From Candidatus Uhrbacteria bacterium (GTDB lineage: Bacteria > Patescibacteriota > Patescibacteriia > 2-12-FULL-60-25), in the NCBI GenBank assembly GCA_020854265.1, contig JADZFU010000002.1:31746-95745 (forward strand): DNA of 64,000 nucleotides. The letters run 5' to 3'. Below, in pieces: positions 50,746 through 59,341 of the stretch (position 1 is the first letter of the stretch; every line of letters begins with the position of its first letter). The notes under the pieces were generated by a model, which was not told the DNA's origin, searched no databases, and saw nothing but the letters and a program-made list of their open reading frames with translations. The position numbers and the translations under genes are program-made.

Positions 50746-52209
50746 ATGAAACGGTTTTCTTCCATGCTGGCCGCCACTCTGGTCGCGGCGCAGATTTTAA
50801 GCCCGATTTTGGTATCTGCCCAGTCGAGCGCAAATGAGCTCATCCCCCAAGCAGATCTGGCCCTTGGTTTTGATCCAAACTCCATTATCGATGACCGCGA
50901 CATGTTTGAGGTTGAGCGCATGAACCTCCAAAGCTTGCGCTCCTTTTTACGCGCACGCGGAACGTTGGGACATATCAAAATCAAAGACATAGACGGCCAA
51001 GACAAAGAGCCAGCCGAAATCATTTGGCGCGTGGCCACTTCATACAGCATGAACCCGCAGTACTTGCTGGTCTTGCTGCAAAAAGAGCAGAGCTTGGTAG
51101 AGGATCCTAATCCTTCGCAAAAACAATTTGATTGGGCTACCGGCTATGGCGTGTGCGACTCCTGCTCCAAAGACGATCCCCGCATCCAGGATTTTAAAGG
51201 CTTTGCCAATCAGCTTGAATACGCCGCAAAACAGCATCGCGAGCGCTATTTGATGCAGCTTCTCACCAAAGGCACGACGCTCTCCGGACATGCGGCCAAT
51301 AAAACCGTCAAAATCAACGGCATGGATGTAACACCGGCAAATAATGCAACCGCCATGCTGTATACCTATACTCCGCACATCCATGGCAACTTAAATTTGT
51401 GGCGTATTTGGCGCCGCTGGTTCTCGCTCAACTTTCCGGATGGGACGGTTGTCCAAGGCAAAACGTCGGGACAAATTTATCTCCTGCGCTTTGGCGTAAA
51501 ACGGCCGTTTAAAAACAAAATGGTCGCATCGAGCATGATTGATCCGTCTAAAGTCGTCATGGTGGAAGACAGTCAGTTATCCGCGTATCCAGACGGACCG
51601 ACTATTTCTTTCCCGAATTATGCCATTGTCGAAACCGAAGACGGCAAGCGCTACTTGATTGATGGCCAGAGCAAACGCTTGATCGTAAGCAATACCGTAT
51701 ACCGCAAACTTGGCTTTACCGAAGACGATATCATCGAAGGCTCCTCTGCAGACCTCGCATCCTACGAAAGCGGCCGCGATATCGAAAGCGAAAAACAGTA
51801 TCCGACCGGACTCCTCGGACAAGGTCCGAATGGCGGCGTCTGGTTTATCCAAGACGGCATTCGTCATCCAATTACAGACGCGACGGTTTTCAAACTGTAC
51901 TTTAAAGGACGCAAACCAAAGCCCATGGCCGATGCCGAACTTGAGGCGTACGAAAAGGGCGCCGCCTACCAATTCCGCAACGGAGAACTGGTCCGTGCGG
52001 CGAGCAAACCCGATGTGTATGTCGTCGAGAATGGCGTCTTGCGTCCGATTTTGTCCGGCGAGGTTTTTGAACAGCTTGGCTGGCAATGGCACAATATCGT
52101 GACCGTTCCTGACCGCGTTTTGCGCGACTACACCATCGGTAATCCAGTCCAAATGCAAAACGCTCCCCGCTTAATTGATGCCGAAACAACGGTAGCCACA
52201 AACCTATGA
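50746..52209 (+). CDS. Secreted lysozyme-like protein with C-terminal repeats
   Basis: 487 residues with a signal peptide (cleavage near LVSAQ-SS). The N-terminal domain has WRVATSYSMNPQYLLVLLQKEQSL, whose Glu could be catalytic in a lysozyme/SLT-like fold, and WATGYGVCDSC, GFANQLEYAAKQH. The C-terminal half contains about four repeats of a short beta unit (GQIYLLRFGVKRPFKN, GKRYLIDGQSKRLIVS, GGVWFIQDGIRHPITD, DVYVVENGVLRPILS). These could bind cell wall glycans. First gene of an operon with the LigB/MEMO, PriA-like, def and fmt genes; the stop overlaps the next start by ATGA. Confidence 0.65.
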   Translation: MKRFSSMLAATLVAAQILSPILVSAQSSANELIPQADLALGFDPNSIIDDRDMFEVERMNLQSLRSFLRARGTLGHIKIKDIDGQDKEPAEIIWRVATSYSMNPQYLLVLLQKEQSLVEDPNPSQKQFDWATGYGVCDSCSKDDPRIQDFKGFANQLEYAAKQHRERYLMQLLTKGTTLSGHAANKTVKINGMDVTPANNATAMLYTYTPHIHGNLNLWRIWRRWFSLNFPDGTVVQGKTSGQIYLLRFGVKRPFKNKMVASSMIDPSKVVMVEDSQLSAYPDGPTISFPNYAIVETEDGKRYLIDGQSKRLIVSNTVYRKLGFTEDDIIEGSSADLASYESGRDIESEKQYPTGLLGQGPNGGVWFIQDGIRHPITDATVFKLYFKGRKPKPMADAELEAYEKGAAYQFRNGELVRAASKPDVYVVENGVLRPILSGEVFEQLGWQWHNIVTVPDRVLRDYTIGNPVQMQNAPRLIDAETTVATNL

Positions 52210-52997
52210 TCGTATTCGCCGCCATTACCCCGCATACGCCGCTTCTCGCACCGAGCATCGGCAAAGAGCATGCTGAAAAACATGTAGAGACCTTGCGTGC
52301 CTACAAAGAATTGGCGGAATCGCTCTACCTTGCCAAGCCGGACTCTATCGTCATCATCTCGCCGCATGCGCCGCTGTATCCCGATGCATTTAGCGGTAAT
52401 GTCGCGCAAAAATTTACCGGCGTCCTCAAAGATTTTGGCGATCACGGAACAAATATCCCCGTCCGCGCCGATTTTCTTTTGCTCGACCATATCCATCGAG
52501 GCATGCGCCAAGAGAATGCTCCGTTTACCATGACCAGCGCCGAGGAGCTGGATTATGCAATTACCGTCCCTCTCCTGCTCTTGGGAGAGGCGGCCACCAA
52601 GCCTAAGCTTGCTCCGATCGGCATTTCGGGTTTGGATGCGCGCGCCCATTTTGATTTTGGCACCAAATTGAAAAATATTTTGCAGGCAGAAAATAGCCGC
52701 ATCGCGATTATCGCATCCGCTGACTTGTCCCACCGCGTGAATCCGAACTCCCCCCAAGGAGCCCTGCCCGAAGGCGAAGCCTTTGATAAATTCGTGCGTG
52801 AAAAGGTTTTGGCCTTGGACGGGCCTGGGTTCTTGGCCGCCGATCCGGACATGGTCGGAAAAGCCCAGCAGAGCGGCTATAAACCGATTGCCATTCTGCT
52901 TGGTGTTTTGGATGGTATGAATGTCAAAGCCAAAGAACTCGCATACGAAGCTCCCTTTGGCGTAGGCTTGATGACAACGAGATTTGATCTCGCCTAA
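52206..52997 (+). CDS. LigB/MEMO-family protein
   Basis: A 263-residue protein of the class III extradiol dioxygenase/MEMO superfamily. AITPHTPLLAP and ISPHAPLYPDAFSG carry two His metal ligands, IIASADLSHRVNP a third conserved region, and the C-terminal SGYKPIAILLGVLDG is family-typical. MEMO relatives work together with AMMECR1 and a radical SAM enzyme in an uncharacterised pathway; neither partner is visible here. Its job in a priA-def-fmt operon is unknown. Confidence 0.8.
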   Translation: MIVFAAITPHTPLLAPSIGKEHAEKHVETLRAYKELAESLYLAKPDSIVIISPHAPLYPDAFSGNVAQKFTGVLKDFGDHGTNIPVRADFLLLDHIHRGMRQENAPFTMTSAEELDYAITVPLLLLGEAATKPKLAPIGISGLDARAHFDFGTKLKNILQAENSRIAIIASADLSHRVNPNSPQGALPEGEAFDKFVREKVLALDGPGFLAADPDMVGKAQQSGYKPIAILLGVLDGMNVKAKELAYEAPFGVGLMTTRFDLA

Positions 52998-52998
52998 T

Positions 52999-54690
52999 GT
53001 GTTTGTCCGCGTCATTCCTGTAACCCGGACTCCGCCTGGGGTGGAGTATTTTGATTACCTGATTCCGGCGGGCATGAAGATTGAACCGGGAGACCTATTG
53101 TTTGTCCCCTTCCGCAAAGGGCAGATCGTGGCACTTGCGGTTTCCATTTTGAAAACATCTCCCTTTGCCTCGCGTGCCAAGCTGGTTGCTTCGACTTATG
53201 CCGATATCAAGCTCCCGAGGGCTTCTATCGAGCTTCTTGATTGGATAGCAAGGCAGACGTTTACCTCAAGACCGGCCGTTTTAAAAGCATGGCTGCGCGA
53301 TTTGCCGAAGCGCCCGTTTTTTTCTGGACCAGATTCCCTCCTTCGCGGGAATGACGGTAAAAAAGGAATCCTGTCCGCCACGTGGAATTTGGATCATCAA
53401 ACAAAAATGGTCGAAACTGCCAGCCAGCTTCTCGCGGATGGAAAACGCGTGCTGATCATTTCTCCTTGGAAACCACGGACGGATAGATTACGCGAACGGC
53501 TTGGAAACGGAGCCGTGCTGCACAGCGATTTGAATGCTGGCGATGCGTTTCGTGCTTGGACGGGATTTTTATCGGGAGAAATAACCCTCATGATTACAAC
53601 CCGCGTAGGCGCATGGATGGCGCCCTTTGCAGACGTGGTTTTGATCGATGAACCCGAGAATGACGACCATAAACAGGATGAAATGGCTCCGCGTTATGAT
53701 GCGCGTAAAATCGCCATTTGGTGCGCGGAGCATGCCGGAGTCGATGTCCATGCATTTGGACTTACCCCGCCTTTGCATGTGGATGATGCCGCTCCGGAAA
53801 TTCCATGCGAACTTGAAATCTTGATCCGCCATCCAAATGGCCACTCGCCTGTACCCTGCATCCAAGCCGAGACGCTCAACCGACTGATTGCACATGAACG
53901 GCCAACCGTCGTATTCCATCCGGTCAAAGGCGATATTGCCAAACTTACATGCCGCGATTGCGGCTGGCAGCCTGTCTGCAAAAATTGCGAGTTCACACTT
54001 TCGAGCGAATCGTCATATGCCATTTGCCGCCGCTGCGGTACAAAGACCGAACTCCCGCTGCAGTGCTCAGATTGCGGAGGGACGGATCTTGGAAAGTCCC
54101 TCCCAGGCATTGATCGCCTCAAAAACGTGTGGAGCAAAAAGGTGGAGGAAGCGCCCCCGGACTGGCGGAGTGTTTCGGTTGCGGATTTGGAACGCGAGTT
54201 TTTACGCGAGACTTTGGTTGTTGTGACAGATCCGAATCTGCTTGGACCCTCCGAGGATGTCCGACGCCAAGAAAAACTTGCGGTGACCTTCCGACGTCTC
54301 GCCAACCGCGTACGGGAGGCAGAAGGATTTTTACTCATCCAAACCCAACCGGAACACGAGGGCCTCTGGCGCGAATGGCTGACGACGATCGGATTTAATA
54401 CCTGGCGTGAGAAGGAACGCGCCGAACGCAAGGTCTTTGGCTATCCTCCATCCAAACGCCTCATTAAAATCATTTTAGAAGATGATGATGAGCGCATACT
54501 TGATGAAGTGAAAAAGGTTACGGAGCTACGAGGTCCTTTTAAGGTTCCGCATCGTCCCAAATCAAGAAAGGACAGATTTATATGGCTGGCCTCGCCAAAA
54601 GACCAAATGTCAGGCGAGCTTATGGATGCCTTGGCCAAGCTATCGACAAAAGCCCTGATAGACCTTGACCCAATCGCCTTTTTCCGCTAA
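52999..54690 (+). CDS. priA: PriA-like primosomal protein with degenerate helicase motifs
   Basis: The GTG at 52999, 1 nt after the previous stop, is preferred over TTG 52984; about 563 residues against about 730 for E. coli PriA. The N-terminal 3'-DNA-binding domain (GVEYFDYLIPAGMKIEPGDLLFVPFRKG) and the zinc-binding cysteines (CRDCGWQPVCKNC, CRRCGT, CSDCGG) are kept. Walker A (usually GVTGSGKT) is absent; the DEEH box is DEPE and the GSATP motif is GLTPP. The genes def and fmt follow, as in many bacteria, supporting the identity. It is probably a structural replication-restart factor without ATPase activity. Confidence 0.75.
   Translation: MFVRVIPVTRTPPGVEYFDYLIPAGMKIEPGDLLFVPFRKGQIVALAVSILKTSPFASRAKLVASTYADIKLPRASIELLDWIARQTFTSRPAVLKAWLRDLPKRPFFSGPDSLLRGNDGKKGILSATWNLDHQTKMVETASQLLADGKRVLIISPWKPRTDRLRERLGNGAVLHSDLNAGDAFRAWTGFLSGEITLMITTRVGAWMAPFADVVLIDEPENDDHKQDEMAPRYDARKIAIWCAEHAGVDVHAFGLTPPLHVDDAAPEIPCELEILIRHPNGHSPVPCIQAETLNRLIAHERPTVVFHPVKGDIAKLTCRDCGWQPVCKNCEFTLSSESSYAICRRCGTKTELPLQCSDCGGTDLGKSLPGIDRLKNVWSKKVEEAPPDWRSVSVADLEREFLRETLVVVTDPNLLGPSEDVRRQEKLAVTFRRLANRVREAEGFLLIQTQPEHEGLWREWLTTIGFNTWREKERAERKVFGYPPSKRLIKIILEDDDERILDEVKKVTELRGPFKVPHRPKSRKDRFIWLASPKDQMSGELMDALAKLSTKALIDLDPIAFFR
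53329..53355 (-). repeat. Dispersed palindromic repeat, copy 4 (inside priA-like CDS)
   Basis: CCAGATTCCCTCCTTCGCGGGAATGAC, a diverged copy that differs from the 47371 copy at three positions. It encodes GPDSLLRGND about ten residues before the place where Walker A would be. Confidence 0.75.
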
Positions 54691-54701
54691 TATCACCCGA
54701 A

Positions 54702-55187
54702 ATGTCCGATACTTTCCCCTTGGTGACCTTGCCTGCCGCGAGCTTGCGTGAACGCTCGCGCGAGCTTGATATTGCCGAGATCACCACGCCGGAGTTTCAA
54801 GCATTTTTGGATAAACTGATTCGAACCATGTTTGTGGAAGACGGCGTCGGAATTGCCGCTCCGCAAGTCGGAAATAATATCCGCGCCATTGTCGTGAATG
54901 TCGGAAATGGCGCCGAGTGCTACATGAATCCGGAAATCCTCAAAAAAAGCGAAACCCTGCAAGACAGCGAGGAGGGCTGTTTGAGCGTCCCGGGAAAATT
55001 CGGACTGGTAAAACGCCATAAAAAAGTCACCGTACGTGCTATCAACCGCCATGGCCGCCGCGTCGAATTTGAAGCGAAACAATTTCCTGCCATTGTGTTT
55101 CAACACGAGGTGGATCACTTGGATGGCGTGCTGTTCATCGACAAGGCTGATAAGGTAGTCGAAGTAAAAAACGCGAAGCATATTTAA
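54702..55187 (+). CDS. def: Peptide deformylase
   Basis: 161 residues with all three motifs: GVGIAAPQVG, EEGCLSVPG and QHEVDHLDGVLF, which supply the metal ligands (Cys, two His) and the catalytic Glu. It removes formyl groups from nascent proteins. Upstream of fmt by 1 nt; the two act as a functional pair. Confidence 0.96.
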   Translation: MSDTFPLVTLPAASLRERSRELDIAEITTPEFQAFLDKLIRTMFVEDGVGIAAPQVGNNIRAIVVNVGNGAECYMNPEILKKSETLQDSEEGCLSVPGKFGLVKRHKKVTVRAINRHGRRVEFEAKQFPAIVFQHEVDHLDGVLFIDKADKVVEVKNAKHI

Positions 55188-55188
55188 C

Positions 55189-56007
55189 ATGACAAAGATC
55201 GTTTTTTTCGGGACTTCGAGTTTCGCGGTTCCGGCCTTGCGAGCGCTTGCGAGCGATCCGCGTTTTTCGATCGTTGAAGTTATTACCCAGCCGGACCGAC
55301 CTGTCGGACGCCATGCCGAGATGACCGAAACGCCGGTCAAGCAAGCAGCCAAAGAGCTTGGATTGCCGGTTTTTACCGAATTGTCCGAAGCGGCATTTGA
55401 TGCGGCTGTCGTCGCGAGCTACGGGGTCATCATCAAACAGCATATTCTGGATCTGGCTCCACACCGCTTTCTCAATATCCACGCTTCCCTCCTCCCAAAA
55501 TACCGCGGAGCCTCGCCTATCCGCGAAGCTATTAAAAATGGCGATGCGGAAACAGGCGTAACCATTATGGAAATGGATGCGGGCATGGACCATGGCCCGA
55601 TTCTCTCCATCCACAAAGAGCCTATTCTCAAAGACGATGATACGCCGACTTTGACCGAGCGCTTGGCTGCTCTTGGCGCCGCCGTGATCGGAGATGTTTT
55701 GGCAGGCGTACTGGACGGCAGCATCCAGCCTGTACCGCAAGACGAATCCGAGGCGACCTATGTCAAACTCCTGAAACGCGAAGACGGAAAAATTGATTTG
55801 GACAGCATGTCACCCGAGCAAATTGAACGGCTGATCCGCGCAAATCGTCCATGGCCCGGGACATACATCGAAAAGAATGGAAAACGTCTGAAAATTTTGG
55901 ATGCGCATCTTGAAGACGGTAAGCTTGTTTTTGACATGGTTCAGCCAGAAGGAAAAACGGCCCAAACTTGGGCCGCCTTTCTGCGTGGAAACCGCGACTG
56001 GAATTAA
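55189..56007 (+). CDS. fmt: Methionyl-tRNA formyltransferase
   Basis: A 272-residue enzyme, shorter than the usual 310 or so. The formyltransferase domain is intact: FFGTSSFAVPALRAL, VVASYGVIIKQHILDLAP, NIHASLLPKYRGASPI and the GVTIMEMDAGMDHGPIL stretch. The C-terminal tRNA-binding domain is shortened. It formylates the initiator Met-tRNA. Its stop codon overlaps the stop of the convergent lipoprotein gene by 4 nt. Confidence 0.94.
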   Translation: MTKIVFFGTSSFAVPALRALASDPRFSIVEVITQPDRPVGRHAEMTETPVKQAAKELGLPVFTELSEAAFDAAVVASYGVIIKQHILDLAPHRFLNIHASLLPKYRGASPIREAIKNGDAETGVTIMEMDAGMDHGPILSIHKEPILKDDDTPTLTERLAALGAAVIGDVLAGVLDGSIQPVPQDESEATYVKLLKREDGKIDLDSMSPEQIERLIRANRPWPGTYIEKNGKRLKILDAHLEDGKLVFDMVQPEGKTAQTWAAFLRGNRDWN

Positions 56008-56753
56008 CGGTTTACAACCTTGGCTTCCATCTTGGATGGAGTGCCTCCTTGCGAGATCACCTCGCTCTTTACGAGACCGATATCGCGGACCAGCCAAATG
56101 GTCTGTTCGATTTTGATCGTGGTTGGCAGAGCCGGATTGGATGTTTCGATCACTTGTTTGATCTTTTTGGCCGTATAGGTACCTGCCGGTACGGTCACAG
56201 ACTCCTCGCCCAAAACCTCGCTTGTAATTTTCATTGTTTGCTCTTTTCCATCGAGCAGAGCCTTTAGCTGTTCGTTCGAGACCATGATTTTGACCTTATA
56301 CTCGCTGGTCCATTTCTTTCCGGTTGAAAGATCGGCGGGGAGAAACTCACCCGTTGTGGAGATTGTCTCAAAGCTGATGCCTTGGCCAAATGCCGAGGCA
56401 AAGTCGAGGTGCCCCTTGGCTCGGATCGACCCGTTCTGACAGGTAAATTCCTGTGAAATCTTGTTGGTCGTGCCGCGAACAATAAAGGTGTATTCCAGCT
56501 TGTGGTCGCCGCCGGCCGTTGGCGGAAGCGTTGCCATGGTGAAATCGCTATCGACTCCGGTCATGCCGTAAACGATCGAGGTATTCGGCGTAAACGGATA
56601 ATAAGGATTATTACAGGCCGAGGCGGATGATCCCCCGCCAAATAACCCGCCTGACGAACCTGTCCCTGCCGTTGGAGCAGCAGTCGGACCGCAGCCAGCA
56701 CCGAGCAAAGCAGCGATAGCTATCACGGAAAGCAAACGTGAAGATAATTTCAT
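56004..56753 (-). CDS. Lipoprotein of unknown function
   Basis: 249 residues; signal MKLSSRLLSVIAIAALLGAGC with lipobox, then a Thr/Gly/Ser-rich linker (TAAPTAGTGSSGGLFGG) and a mostly beta domain with ITSEVLGEESVTVPAGTYTAKKI, which resembles the DUF3108-like pattern of conserved extracytoplasmic lipoproteins. The -10-like GATAAT lies 5 nt before the ATG inside a TAGGATAAT box shared with the lipoprotein at 34051, so translation is probably leaderless. Function unknown. Confidence 0.7.
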   Translation of the reverse strand: MKLSSRLLSVIAIAALLGAGCGPTAAPTAGTGSSGGLFGGGSSASACNNPYYPFTPNTSIVYGMTGVDSDFTMATLPPTAGGDHKLEYTFIVRGTTNKISQEFTCQNGSIRAKGHLDFASAFGQGISFETISTTGEFLPADLSTGKKWTSEYKVKIMVSNEQLKALLDGKEQTMKITSEVLGEESVTVPAGTYTAKKIKQVIETSNPALPTTIKIEQTIWLVRDIGLVKSEVISQGGTPSKMEAKVVNR

Positions 56754-56773
56754 ACGGGATTATCCTAGCACCC

Positions 56774-56801
56774 TTGCATACTTTTGCCAGCATGGTAGTA
56801 T
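56774..56801 (+). promoter_or_regulatory. Putative promoter for the orphan gene at 56838
   Basis: TTGCAT (56774-56779), 16-nt spacer, TAGTAT (56796-56801). It leaves a short leader with AGGAGG (56826-56831) before the GTG start. Confidence 0.5.
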
Positions 56802-56837
56802 TCCGGTCCGTTCTTTTTTTTACACAGGAGGAAATGC

Positions 56838-57272
56838 GTGAAGGATCAGGATCGTACATTGGCCAGAGAAGCCCTGGCAGCCATCATGCTCGAATCCAAG
56901 GTCCGGACCTTCCCGGAGCGCCCCCTCGCCTATCGCCGAGCCTTCGAACAGCTCGCACGCGACTACGAAGAGGTCGATGCCATGATCGGCTGTCTCCTCA
57001 AGGACAGCGATTCAACCGACGAGCGCTCGCCTTTCGATGCGGCCATCGGCTATGTGAAGCTCATGTACCTGCGAACCTCTCGCCAGCCGGATGTGAATCC
57101 GCTGGCGCCATACGAGTTCCGGACTCATGCGCCGATCACCATCGGCCTACAAGGCCGCAATTTCCCCCATCAATTCGCCCTCATGCTGCCTCTGCATGGC
57201 CTGCGCTTCTCGTTCCTCATCAAGGCCGAGACTCCAAAGCCAGCCGGCAGCTACACGCACGCCTCCACCTGA
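56838..57272 (+). CDS. GC-rich orphan cytoplasmic protein
   Basis: The GTG start at 56838 has a perfect Shine-Dalgarno (AGGAGG, 6 nt spacing). 144 residues without signal or membrane segments. The N-terminal 80 residues are helical (LAREALAAIMLESKV, RRAFEQLARDYEEVDAMIGC), the rest is mixed with a Pro-rich end. No family recognised. It stands alone between its own promoter and a terminator; codons end in C/G far more than in neighbours. Confidence 0.6.
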   Translation: MKDQDRTLAREALAAIMLESKVRTFPERPLAYRRAFEQLARDYEEVDAMIGCLLKDSDSTDERSPFDAAIGYVKLMYLRTSRQPDVNPLAPYEFRTHAPITIGLQGRNFPHQFALMLPLHGLRFSFLIKAETPKPAGSYTHAST

Positions 57273-57274
57273 CT

Positions 57275-59341
57275 TCACCCCGCCTTTCCAAAAGGCGGGG
57301 TTTCAATTTGGGCTTCCATCAAAATCAATAAGACCAATCCCAAAGGATGGTTTAGGTATGGTGTAAAAATATGGATTGCCGCCAATGCAGCGAGAGCCGG
57401 AATCCAAGAATACAGACCAGATCTGTGAAGCCGATATGCGAGTGAAAAAATAACCCAAAGCATGATCGGAATTCCGAGAATCCCGAATTTGACCCAGAAG
57501 TCGAGCCAGCCCCACTCAAATGCATAGGTGGTGTATGTACCGCCTGTAGCCTGAACGATGCGCGGGTCCTTGCTTTGATAGGTGACCGTTGCACCAAATC
57601 CGTGACCCAAAATTGGCTGTTCTCCAATTTTGCCCTTGAGCGCTTCGAGCAATTCCCAGCGGCTGGATGATGCGGGGTCGGAGGCTGTAGCACGAGCACT
57701 AAAAATATCGAGTAAACCTGCCCATGGCGTAAGCATGACCACGATCAATATACCGACAGCAATCGCGCCTGAGAGTTTTACGGATTGTCCGAGTATTCCG
57801 ATCTTGCGTCGGAAAACAATCACAAGAGAAATAAAAATACCGAGTGCCGTACCAATCCAAAAACTTCTGGAGAAAGAAACGAGAATAACGGCAAACGCAA
57901 TCGCTATCCAAATAAACGTATTTGACGTGATGCGTTTTGATGCGGCGGCAACGGCGAGCATGACTGCGTAGATCTGTGATTGGATGAAAATGCGATATAC
58001 GCCTACTCCCTCTTTTAGTTCGGTAATTTCACCTATGCCGGATTTTCGTAGCCAGTAATACAAACTATCTACGCCATGCGAGAAGAGCGCGTAAAGAACG
58101 AGAGTTTGAACAAAAAGCCAAATGAGTCCGACGGTGGCGGCTGTTTGGATCTCAGACCAAAACGCTTTTTGTTTTGCAAGATGTAATGCCGGAGCACACA
58201 AAATCAAAATCCCCCATGAATTGGCATCCGGAACGATAAATGGCTGTTTCAATATCAACCCCCGGAATAGGCCGTATGCAAGGATAACCGCTACAAATAT
58301 CCAGGCCGTGCGGGTTTGGAGCCAAGTCTTCCAGTCCGGTTTTTCTTTGCGGATCCAAATCCCTCCCAGCCAGCCAAGCACGAAACCTGCCACCATCAGA
58401 ATCCGGACGGACACTCCCCCGTCCATGGACACATCCGCCCCCAAAACGAATAGCCGACCTTTTGAACCAATAAGATGTTCGATAAAAATCGTCGCGATAC
58501 CCAGCTCAGGTTTTTGGTAACCCAGCCAGACTAAACACAACCCGATGAGCACACAAATGATACTGCTCATGATCGGATCGTGGACGGCGAAAAATGAAGC
58601 GAGCTCAGCCGTGGCAATAATCGCGAGCCAGTGATAGGTCTGGATCCCGGCTTTCGCGGGAATGCTAAGGCCGTGTTTTTTTCTGATAATTTCTCGTGCG
58701 GTCTGAAATTTTTTGACTGACTTTGGAGCCCAGCCAATTTGATTCCATGGCAGATCGTAGACAAAAGACGGGAGCCACTGACTCATGCCCGATTTACGCG
58801 GAGCAATTGTATAGAGCGATTTATTGATGAAATGTCCGGTTTTTCCTTGTTCTGACATGGTGAGGAATAAATCCCAGTCTTGGAATTTTTTCAGAGATTC
58901 ATCAAAACGCGGAAATGCTTCTCGACGAATCAATGCGCTTGTATGGATATAATTTTCTTGCTTGAGAGCTTCCGCATCAAATTCCCGCGATGGGAATCGC
59001 TTCAATCCCCAAAAGAATGACGGGTATGCAAATGACGCTTTCGGGTGGGATTCGAGCTCAGCGAGCATGGTCTCGAGCGCATTTGGAACCAGCTCTGCAT
59101 CTGCATCTAAAAAAATAACATACTCCCCTTTGCTCTGATCAAATCCGGCATTTCGCGCTTTTGGTGCACCCAAATTGTGTTCAAATCGGATATTCGCATT
59201 TTTGATCGGTGTGACTGATCCGTCATCCACGATGATAATCTCGAAGTCCTGAAAGGTTTGTTTTTTAAGGGAAGCTAAACCCTTCTCCAACTCATCCCCA
59301 TGGTTGAAGGCCGGGATAATAACGGAAATCTTAGGGCTCAT
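57275..59341 (-). CDS. GT2 glycosyltransferase fused to an O-antigen-ligase-like membrane domain
   Basis: 688 residues. The N-terminal GT2 domain (about 1-230) has SVIIPAFNHGDELEKGL, EIIIVDDGSV and the metal-binding FLDADAE. The C-terminal part (about 255-680) has ten or more membrane helices and a Wzy/WaaL-like periplasmic loop (GEQPILGHGFGATVTYQSKD). The joint, at about residue 226, carries SIPAKAGIQ, translated from a 27-bp palindrome (58639-58665). A single chain thus may add a sugar and polymerise or ligate the glycan. Overlaps the GT4 gene by ATGA. Confidence 0.75.
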   Translation of the reverse strand: MSPKISVIIPAFNHGDELEKGLASLKKQTFQDFEIIIVDDGSVTPIKNANIRFEHNLGAPKARNAGFDQSKGEYVIFLDADAELVPNALETMLAELESHPKASFAYPSFFWGLKRFPSREFDAEALKQENYIHTSALIRREAFPRFDESLKKFQDWDLFLTMSEQGKTGHFINKSLYTIAPRKSGMSQWLPSFVYDLPWNQIGWAPKSVKKFQTAREIIRKKHGLSIPAKAGIQTYHWLAIIATAELASFFAVHDPIMSSIICVLIGLCLVWLGYQKPELGIATIFIEHLIGSKGRLFVLGADVSMDGGVSVRILMVAGFVLGWLGGIWIRKEKPDWKTWLQTRTAWIFVAVILAYGLFRGLILKQPFIVPDANSWGILILCAPALHLAKQKAFWSEIQTAATVGLIWLFVQTLVLYALFSHGVDSLYYWLRKSGIGEITELKEGVGVYRIFIQSQIYAVMLAVAAASKRITSNTFIWIAIAFAVILVSFSRSFWIGTALGIFISLVIVFRRKIGILGQSVKLSGAIAVGILIVVMLTPWAGLLDIFSARATASDPASSSRWELLEALKGKIGEQPILGHGFGATVTYQSKDPRIVQATGGTYTTYAFEWGWLDFWVKFGILGIPIMLWVIFSLAYRLHRSGLYSWIPALAALAAIHIFTPYLNHPLGLVLLILMEAQIETPPFGKAG
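57277..57303 (+). terminator. Terminator of the 56838 gene
   Basis: ACCCCGCCTTT, loop CCA, AAAGGCGGGGT, then TTCAATTT. The same bases encode the C-terminal PPFGKAG residues and stop of the convergent gene at 57275. Confidence 0.85.
58639..58665 (-). repeat. Dispersed palindromic repeat, copy 5 (at the fusion joint)
   Basis: CTGGATCCCGGCTTTCGCGGGAATGCT, a diverged copy. It is read as IPAKAGIQ, the same frame as copy 3, at the junction between the GT2 and ligase-like domains. Confidence 0.75.
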
